Below, one piece after another: positions 18,401-20,000 of a stretch of 20,000 nt of DNA (position 1 is its first letter; every line of letters starts with the position of its first letter). Under the pieces are notes generated by a model. It was not told the origin of the DNA. It searched no databases and saw nothing but the letters and a program-made list of their open reading frames with translations. This DNA comes from Mesostigma viride (lineage: Eukaryota; Streptophyta; Mesostigmatophyceae; Mesostigmatales; Mesostigmataceae). The stretch lies in assembly GCA_009746045.1 (NCBI GenBank), contig RPFO01000165.1, positions 4,715,692 through 4,735,691 of the forward strand, read 5' to 3'. A program made the translations under genes and the position numbers.

Positions 18401-18909
18401 AGGCCACACCGTGCTTCAAGGCCACACCATGCCATGGAGATCTTGTTGGAGGCTGTTGCAGCTATGCGGGGTAAACATAGCTCCCTGGTTCGCTTGTTTC
18501 TTCTAGTAGCATCTATTCTTCCGCTCGTTACTCTACATCTGCTGCTATGGCTACATACTCCTTATCTGTGTGTTTGCCGTCACAACTATGTGTTGACAGG
18601 CACGTGGATGCCTCGTGTTGGTAACCTTTTGGAATGCTTGGGTCATGCGTTTGTGTGGGGTTGTTGGGAGGCTTGTTTGGGGGCCGGGGGGGGGGGGTTG
18701 GACGATGGGGGCTGGCTGCATGGGGTTTGATGGGTATACTTGCTGTTTCTGTGCAGGTTGGGCTCTCCGGAGAGCTGTTTGACCTTCCTGCCAGCACCCC
18801 GAACCAGGGACCCTGGCCCGCCTGCTTGGAGCATTGGGGCCCCTCGGGCCGCTGCGAGTGGCAGCCGCTCTCGGCGGGCAACCTTCGCGAGCCGCTCATG
18901 TGGTTCGCG
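3367..18909 (+). CDS. GH35 beta-galactosidase, plant type, partial, 14 visible exons
   Basis: Enzyme removing terminal non-reducing beta-D-galactose residues; plant-type members are usually secreted and act on cell-wall galactans and glycoproteins (family knowledge). The joined exons give 768 codons without a stop: 3367-3479, 3892-3958, 5333-5425, 6092-6238, 7511-7599, 8966-9071, 9387-9471, 10267-10388, 11585-11809, 13077-13753, 14807-14958, 15872-15993, 17945-18097, 18757-18909. Visible motifs by partial-protein residue: [11 protein letters not shown] (about 25-35), GGFPTWL, the GH35 signature [13 protein letters not shown] with acid/base E95, CNDFYC, WTENW with nucleophile E165, [59 protein letters not shown] and [15 protein letters not shown]. 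All are in family order. The start codon, signal peptide and first barrel strands lie before the window; the C-terminal Gly-Lys-Gly/Asn-Gly jelly-roll segment lies after it. Both catalytic Glu are present, so the gene looks functional. Exon 10 has a long insert absent from land-plant enzymes. Confidence 0.94.
3480..3891 (+). other. Intron 1
   Basis: GTGAGT...CACAG, phase 2. It contains a 14-bp tandem repeat (TGCTGATGTC at 3801, 3815 and 3829, decayed at about 3843) close to the acceptor. Nothing else recognised. Confidence 0.85.
3892..3958 (+). CDS. Exon 2 of GH35 beta-galactosidase
   Basis: Acceptor CCACAG|GGG; its first base completes the Gly codon. It encodes [20 protein letters not shown] ending VFM, equivalent to the plant GGFPVWLKYVPGI..RT segment. 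Donor ATG|GTGCGT, phase 0. Confidence 0.95.
4026..4091 (+). pseudogene. Relic copy of the exon 2 3' end and its donor
   Basis: Bases from 4059 (GTGTTCACGGTATGTGGGAT and on through ACAGGGCC) match the exon 2/intron 2 junction from 3950 (GTGTTCATGGTGCGTGGGAG ... ATAGGGCC). The donor remains GT-type (GTATGT). The upstream part (GAACGCACAA) resembles the exon segment CGCACGAACAA with indels. A second weaker copy of the exon part lies at about 4391-4430. Confidence 0.65.
4105..4345. repeat. 16-bp minisatellite, about 15 copies
   Basis: Unit TGTACTGTAGCGGATA in tandem, with variants TGTACTGGAGCGGATA, TGTGCTGTAGCGGATA and TGTACTAAAGCGGATA. Copy starts at 4105 and 4121 confirm a period of 16. Confidence 0.95.
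4587..4892. repeat. 34-bp minisatellite, 9 copies
   Basis: Unit begins GACCAGTGTCGTGGCTGTCG and ends GGCATTTGGT. Starts at 4587, 4621, 4655, 4689, 4723, 4757, 4791, 4825 and 4859. Copies abut with no unique spacers, so this is not CRISPR-like. Confidence 0.96.
4970..5260. repeat. Short degenerate repeats, CCAACCCAGCTC and AACCCCCAACTCAGCTC
   Basis: About 4970-5050 holds repeated CCCAATCCAACCCAGCTCAT and AACCCAGC motifs. About 5165-5250 holds three to four imperfect copies of a roughly 20-bp unit around CCCCCAACTCAGCTC. Pyrimidine/adenine-rich and stop-poor, with no conserved protein. Confidence 0.7.
5333..5425 (+). CDS. Exon 3 of GH35 beta-galactosidase (first half of active-site signature)
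   Basis: Acceptor TTGCAG|GCG and donor CAG|GTGGGA; exactly 31 codons, phase 0 at both ends. It encodes [14 protein letters not shown], then GGPIIMAQ, the first eight residues of the GH35 signature. The signature is completed by VENEY in exon 4. Confidence 0.96.
5426..6091 (+). other. Intron 3
   Basis: GTGGGA...TGCCAG, phase 0. Near the donor are three imperfect copies of a TTTGTTCCCTCACGAACAA-type unit (about 5437-5505). About 5770-5960 is strongly C/T-rich, with a run of about 20 C at 5932-5950. No exon seen. Confidence 0.85.
6092..6238 (+). CDS. Exon 4 of GH35 beta-galactosidase (acid/base Glu)
   Basis: Acceptor TTGCCAG|GTG and donor CTG|GTGAGT; 49 codons, phase 0 both ends. It starts VENEYGNFE; the second Glu (codon 6101-6103) matches the GH35 acid/base catalyst. 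It ends [14 protein letters not shown], the counterpart of plant VPWVMCQQxDAPDP. The last roughly 28 bases and the donor are the source unit of the 100-bp array that follows. Confidence 0.97.
6211..6945. repeat. 100-bp tandem array made from the exon 4/intron 4 junction
   Basis: Period exactly 100, copy starts at 6211 (the real exon end), 6311, 6411, 6511, 6611, 6711, 6811 and a decayed partial copy at 6911. Each unit repeats the exon end (CCGCCAGGACGACGCGCCCG then ATGTGCTG), the donor (GTGGGTGAGG) and about 65 bp of intron. The 6311/6411 pair shares its diagnostic variants with the 6711/6811 pair, suggesting a 400-bp higher-order duplication. Read-through past the real donor meets TGA at 6287. 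Confidence 0.97.
6239..7510 (+). other. Intron 4
   Basis: GTGAGT...CCGCAG, phase 0. Apart from the 100-bp array it holds AT-richer sequence at 6950-7260 with repeated GTGAAGTATTATTA and TGTAATTGCT motifs. A weak further echo of the unit (GCCGCCAGGGTGGTGTGTG) lies at about 7083. Confidence 0.85.
7511..7599 (+). CDS. Exon 5 of GH35 beta-galactosidase (catalytic nucleophile)
   Basis: Acceptor ACCGCAG|ATC and donor GGCTG|GTGAGA. It encodes [13 protein letters not shown], then [12 protein letters not shown]. The Glu of TENW (codon 7583-7585) corresponds to the GH35 nucleophile. It ends after two bases of the last Trp codon (phase 2). Confidence 0.97.
7661..7690 (+). pseudogene. Relic copy of the exon 5 end (nucleophile motif)
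   Basis: ATGCTGTGGACGGAGAATAG and the next ten bases match exon 5 positions 7571-7600 at 26 of 30 columns, offset exactly 90. Translated, the copy keeps MLWTEN but has lost the second Trp and the GT donor (GGCAAC instead of GGTGAG). Confidence 0.8.
7717..7882. repeat. Degenerate tandem repeat with GACAAGACCCTAACACTGGC units
   Basis: Repeated segments combine ACCGCTTGGGGTACTGGCAC, TGGTGCTTTTTGACAAGA and CCTAACACTGGCGCTGGTGC in varying order; the ACCGCTTGGGGTACTGGCAC block recurs about 100 bp apart. Imperfect and compound. Confidence 0.8.
8966..9071 (+). CDS. Exon 6 of GH35 beta-galactosidase
   Basis: Acceptor TTTTCCAG|G after a T-rich tract; donor ATG|GTGAGG. The first base completes Trp; 35 codons follow, encoding [20 protein letters not shown] then GGSYNNYYM. 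This equals the plant Y..FGG..P.RP..D.A..VA.FI..GGS..NYYM strand of the barrel. Confidence 0.96.
9072..9386 (+). other. Intron 6
   Basis: GTGAGG...CGCCAG, phase 0, 315 nt, the shortest intron seen. It has a T-rich run at about 9309-9326 and no long repeat. Confidence 0.85.
9387..9471 (+). CDS. Exon 7 of GH35 beta-galactosidase
   Basis: Acceptor CGCCAG|TAC and donor TTTG|GTAAGA. It encodes [15 protein letters not shown], then [12 protein letters not shown], one of the most conserved stretches of plant GH35 (YHGGTNFGRTAGG...TSYDYDAPLDE). It ends with one base of a Gly codon (phase 1). Confidence 0.97.
9472..10266 (+). other. Intron 7
   Basis: GTAAGA...AAACAG, phase 1. It contains two relics of the exon 7 end (9521-9558 and 9591-9625), a two-copy repeat of GGACTATGTCACCATTTGGT (9637-9690), and an ATATACATATATATAT stretch at about 9880. 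No exon seen. Confidence 0.85.
9521..9625 (+). pseudogene. Two relic copies of the exon 7 end
   Basis: 9521-9558 (GGCCGCGATGCCTTGCTGCA then GGAGTTTAGGAAGAAAA) aligns with 9444-9481 at about 28 of 38 positions, offset 77, with the donor destroyed. A second copy, 9591-9625, keeps GATGCCCG, GCTGGATGAGTTTGTAAAGG and a GT (GTAAAG), but has a small insertion. Both correspond to the DAPLDEF coding segment plus donor. Confidence 0.65.
10267..10388 (+). CDS. Exon 8 of GH35 beta-galactosidase (end of catalytic barrel)
   Basis: Acceptor TTTTAAACAG|GT and donor AAG|GTGAGC. The first two bases complete Gly; then 40 codons [20 protein letters not shown] followed by [12 protein letters not shown]. Matches plant [22 protein letters not shown].AL and marks the end of the GH35 catalytic domain. 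Confidence 0.96.
10408..10500. repeat. TTTTTTGTACAG short tandem repeats
   Basis: GTACAGTTTTT-type units recur about seven times with variable T-run length just inside the donor, including three close copies of TTTTTTGTACAG. Confidence 0.8.
11166..11465. repeat. 20-bp minisatellite CTATAGATTGTGCACATCGG
   Basis: About 13-14 tandem units of CTATAGATTGTGCACATCGG, with variants carrying GGGCATATCAG or an added TATATTG/TACATTG giving 27-bp units. It ends about 120 bp before exon 9. Confidence 0.93.
11585..11809 (+). CDS. Exon 9 of GH35 beta-galactosidase (post-barrel domain)
   Basis: Acceptor GGCCAG|GTG and donor CAG|GTAGGG; 75 codons, phase 0 both ends. It encodes VYVYGSLF, a short Gly/Ala/Ser-rich stretch, [20 protein letters not shown], then [20 protein letters not shown]. 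Plant BGALs have CAAFLAN....V.F....Y.LP.WS.SILPDC..V.FNTA at this place. Confidence 0.95.
12101..12190. repeat. 35-bp direct repeat, spacing 55
   Basis: TTCTCGTGTGCCTTTTCCAC followed by CCCTCTTGTCCTGAT occurs identically at 12101-12135 and 12156-12190, next to a GT dinucleotide tract. Confidence 0.92.
12325..12540. repeat. 43-bp minisatellite, 5 copies
   Basis: Unit starts GTTACCGGATGTGCCGTATT and ends GGATGTCCCTTT; starts at 12325, 12368, 12411, 12454 and 12497. The last two copies diverge (CCCGTAG, GGATGACCC). Confidence 0.95.
13077..13753 (+). CDS. Exon 10 of GH35 beta-galactosidase with long Gly/Asp/Ser-rich insert
   Basis: A 677-nt open stretch in one frame; donor GAGGAA|GTGAGT is clear, acceptor GTGCCACAG|GGC is my best choice but uncertain. 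The 3' part encodes WRWWAWPEP...[11 protein letters not shown] and [11 protein letters not shown], equal to the plant FSWQSYNE...L.EQ.....D.SDYLWYTT block. Between is an acidic low-complexity stretch (about residues 390-530 of the partial protein) with motifs such as [14 protein letters not shown] and [20 protein letters not shown], absent from land-plant BGALs. High GC and no stop over 225 codons support it being coding. Part of the stretch could instead be intron. Confidence 0.82.
14380..14475. repeat. ACCACTCAACAA tandem repeat
   Basis: About seven to eight units of 12-13 bp (ACCACTCAACAAA, with CACTCAATGA and CGCTCGACAA variants). Confidence 0.88.
14552..14728. repeat. 9-bp microsatellite TTGCTTTTG
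   Basis: A long run of TTGCTTTTG with TTGCTATTG variants in its 3' half, ending TTGCCATTG. About 16-19 units. Leu- or Cys-Phe-rich ORFs here are artefacts. Confidence 0.95.
14807..14958 (+). CDS. Exon 11 of GH35 beta-galactosidase
   Basis: The chosen acceptor CATCAG|C follows the only strong pyrimidine tract (CCCTTTTTTT) and completes Asn, giving [14 protein letters not shown]... as in plant YTT.V.I. Two other AGs, at 14818 and 14830, are also in frame. It encodes [16 protein letters not shown], matching plant L.V......HVFVNG...G. Donor AAAG|GTATAT, phase 1. Confidence 0.9.
15039..15250. repeat. 32-bp minisatellite, 7 copies
   Basis: Unit TTACCAGCCCGGTCTATTCT then TTGGG(T/A)TCGTTG; starts at 15039, 15071, 15103, 15135, 15167, 15199 and 15229 (shortened). 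Decayed units precede it from about 14976 (ACCAGCCTCCTGTCTTCG). Confidence 0.95.
15341..15466. repeat. Two-copy direct repeat, about 69-bp spacing
   Basis: GGCCATGAAGGAACGGAAAT and the following GGGATGGCAGGTGTGAGGAG occur at about 15342 and 15411, each followed by similar GGTTTGGGCTT / GGTTGGGCTTA. Confidence 0.9.
15872..15993 (+). CDS. Exon 12 of GH35 beta-galactosidase
   Basis: Acceptor CTGCCAG|GG completes Gly; donor GCG|GTGGGT, phase 0. It encodes [18 protein letters not shown], then [17 protein letters not shown], matching plant V.L.AG.N.I.LLS..VGL. It joins exon 13 to give GLA|NYGEQFE, colinear with plant GL.N.G..FE. Confidence 0.94.
16036..16130 (+). pseudogene. Relic copies of the exon 12 end and donor
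   Basis: 16036-16062 (AGGCTAGCAGTGCGTTGCCC then TCGCTGG) matches the exon 12/intron junction 15985-16011 at 21 of 27 positions, offset 51, and keeps a donor-like GTGCGT. The intronic part (TTGCTGGTGTAG, GCGTTGCCCTCGCTGG) recurs again to about 16130. Confidence 0.65.
16168..16255. repeat. GGGTCTCCCCCCAAAAGGGG tandem repeat
   Basis: Three close copies of a 28-29-bp unit, GGGTCTCCCCCCAAAAGGGG plus TTGGTCT. Each unit holds a small self-complementary CCCC-AAA-GGGG core. Confidence 0.9.
16700..16830. repeat. 36-bp repeat with GAATAGGCTTACCTAGCCGA
   Basis: Three units of CCTTGCGAATAGGCTTACCT then AGCCGAAAGGGGGTTG, the third diverging into shorter GGCTTACCT/GGCTTATCT fragments. Confidence 0.9.
16849..17015. 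repeat. 79-bp direct repeat, two copies plus a start of a third
   Basis: TGCCTTGCAAAGCGGCAGGA starts near 16853 and 16931 and, diverged (TGCCTTGTAAAGCCATAGGA), near 17006. Each unit also contains GGTGGTTTACTATAGTGTAG. Confidence 0.9.
17945..18097 (+). CDS. Exon 13 of GH35 beta-galactosidase
   Basis: Acceptor ATTGCAG|AAT and donor CAG|GTGGGG; 51 codons, phase 0 both ends. It encodes [20 protein letters not shown], then a segment ending [10 protein letters not shown]. Equivalent to plant N.GA.FE....GI.GPV.L.G.......W.YQ; the YMWAHQ|VGL junction matches plant W.YQVGL. Confidence 0.93.
18243..18335. repeat. 32-bp repeat, 3 copies
   Basis: GGTCGCGTTCAAATAGCATG then ACTCAAGTATCC starts at 18243, 18275 and 18307; the third copy diverges at its end. 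Confidence 0.95.
18364..18432. repeat. 18-bp repeat, about 4 copies
   Basis: GGCCACACCGTGCTTCAA repeated in tandem, the last ending CCATGCC. Confidence 0.93.
18757..18909 (+). CDS. Exon 14 (last visible) of GH35 beta-galactosidase
   Basis: Acceptor TGTGCAG|GTT and donor GCG|GTGCGT; 51 codons, phase 0 both ends. It encodes [13 protein letters not shown], a Gly/Pro-rich middle, then [19 protein letters not shown]. Plant BGALs read VGLKGE...L......W........QPLTWYK here. The family continues with a conserved jelly-roll segment (G.GKG..W.NG...GR.W) that is not found before the window end, so more exons follow. Confidence 0.93.
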
Positions 18910-20000
18910 GTGCGTGCTGCGTGGTGCCTCGTTGTAGTACCTTGGTGCTTCTACCGACCGATACGGTACAGAGCCATGTAGTGCCATGTAGGGCTGTGTC
19001 TGTCGACTGCTGTCCATGCAGTACCATGAATTGCTGCGGCTGTCTTGTGGTGTCTAGCACAGCCTGGGACTACCTAGGACGATCTAGTGTTGACTAGTAT
19101 TGTAAAGCAATCTGTTGCTGTAGAATGCAACAGCCTATTCTTGCGAATCAGCCAGACTGGTGAGTCGTAGCAGCTGCCCGGGTCGGTCATTAGCAGGAAA
19201 AAGATTTTTAAGAAGTTGAATTTCAAGTGCTTAGCTGCAAGACCCGACCGGCCTTTTCACGAGGGATAAGAAGCTTGTTTGTACCTACTGTGACTAACCG
19301 CCCTTCTCGTACATGGTATTTTAATAATATATCATTCGGGTTTGACATAGGGAGGGCTATGCGCATCGGGACTTATTCGTATTTGTGGCTGAAAATATGA
19401 GAATAACGGAAACATTATAAGAGGTCATCTGCATAGTCTTTCTTTTGTATATAGCTGGGGACTTTGCTATCCTGTTTATCTTTTCTGCTTGAACCAAAAC
19501 GTGACGTTGCCAGAATACACGCTCTGGCCTTGTGGCTCCCTGATGTGGCACATCATCATCATCATCATCATCATCATCACCACCACCACCACCACCACCA
19601 CCACCACCACCACCACCACCACCACCACCACCACCACCACCACCACCACCACCACCACCACCACCACCACCACCACCACCACCACCACCACCGCCGCCAC
19701 CACCACCACCACCACCACCACCACCACCATCATCATCACCATCATCATCATCATCATCACCACCACCATCATCATCATCATCAATACTTTTATCATTCTA
19801 CTTGTTATTGTTATTATCATATGCCCCATTTTGGTGTTTTTTGGTTGCTTGCATGATCCATGATCCTCCCAACGCAGCCACCAGATGCTAGTATATCGCG
19901 TATCTGTTCGTCAAATACCTTTTCTTTCAGAAAGGGGGCGGTGAGGCAAGAAGTTAACTGCCTACTGCGATGACATTTCCTGGTGCATTGTGCTTGCATG
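18910..20000 (+). other. Downstream intron (incomplete)
   Basis: Starts with GTGCGT. It contains GCCATGTAG/CCATGCAGTACCATG short repeats (18970-19030), ordinary sequence with no family-like exon, and the CAC/CAT array. No stop codon or C-terminal exon is recognisable, so the window probably ends inside the gene. Confidence 0.7.
19551..19783. repeat. CAT/CAC trinucleotide array, about 77 triplets
   Basis: CAT repeats, then a long CAC run interrupted by CCGCCG near 19691, then mixed CAT and CAC blocks. On the opposite strand it reads GTG/ATG. Poly-His, poly-Thr or poly-Val ORFs here are artefacts. Confidence 0.97.

Larger units (their letters stand above)
18098..18756 (+). other. Intron 13
   Basis: GTGGGG...GTGCAG, phase 0. 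It contains a 32-bp and an 18-bp minisatellite, and a G-rich stretch (18675-18715, with a run of about 13 G) near the acceptor. Confidence 0.85.

Noticed and set aside
19115-19162. Small extra exon (CTGTAG|AATGCA...ACTG|GTGAGT)
   Set aside because: It has plausible splice ends and phase 0, but the encoded peptide (NATAYSCESARL) does not match the family segment expected after exon 14.
19464-19863. Poly-His / poly-Thr / poly-Val ORFs
   Set aside because: They are products of the CAC/CAT triplet array in different frames.

Overview
The window is a piece of a nuclear eukaryotic genome. It holds one recognisable protein gene: the central part of a plant-type beta-galactosidase (glycoside hydrolase family 35, GH35) on the + strand. 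It is split into at least 14 visible exons between 3367 and 18909. The exons total 2304 nt (768 codons), only about 11-12% of the window; the rest is intron. The N-terminal exons (signal peptide, first TIM-barrel strands) and the C-terminal exons lie outside the window. I found no second gene on either strand, no tRNA or rRNA gene and no intact transposon.

The organism is probably a green alga (Chlorophyta, perhaps the volvocine/Chlamydomonas side). The protein aligns by eye with land-plant BGALs rather than bacterial or animal GH35. Eleven of 14 donors begin GTG, all acceptors are CAG, exons are GC-rich, introns are long and full of minisatellites, and one exon carries a long Gly/Asp/Ser-rich insert. 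The genus cannot be set from the sequence.

Layout: 1-3366 is an upstream intron (possibly with flanking DNA), mostly a 2.1 kb array of 48-bp and 53-bp modules. Visible exons 1-8 (3367-10388) encode the GH35 catalytic barrel, including the active-site signature [13 protein letters not shown] (broken by an intron) and the WTENW nucleophile motif. Exon 9 (11585-11809) encodes the conserved CAAF...WSVSILPDC domain. Exon 10 (13077-13753) carries the algal-type insert and leads into the beta-sandwich region. Exons 11-14 (14807-18909) continue the jelly-roll domains. 18910-20000 is intron with a 233-bp CAC/CAT triplet array. Splice phases agree at every junction, and the joined reading frame stays open.

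The most unusual property is how the introns are built. Many hold tandem minisatellites (9 to 101 bp units). In several, the repeated or relic unit is a copy of the neighbouring exon edge together with its splice site: exons 2, 4, 5, 7 and 12 on the donor side, exon 6 on the acceptor side. The clearest case is a 100-bp array at 6211-6945. Each of six intact copies there carries a possible in-frame 21-nt cassette, CAG|GACGACGCGCCCGATGTGCTG split as seven codons (DDAPDVL), followed by GTGGGT. This suggests repeated slippage or unequal exchange across splice junctions, with a stock of decoy splice sites left behind.
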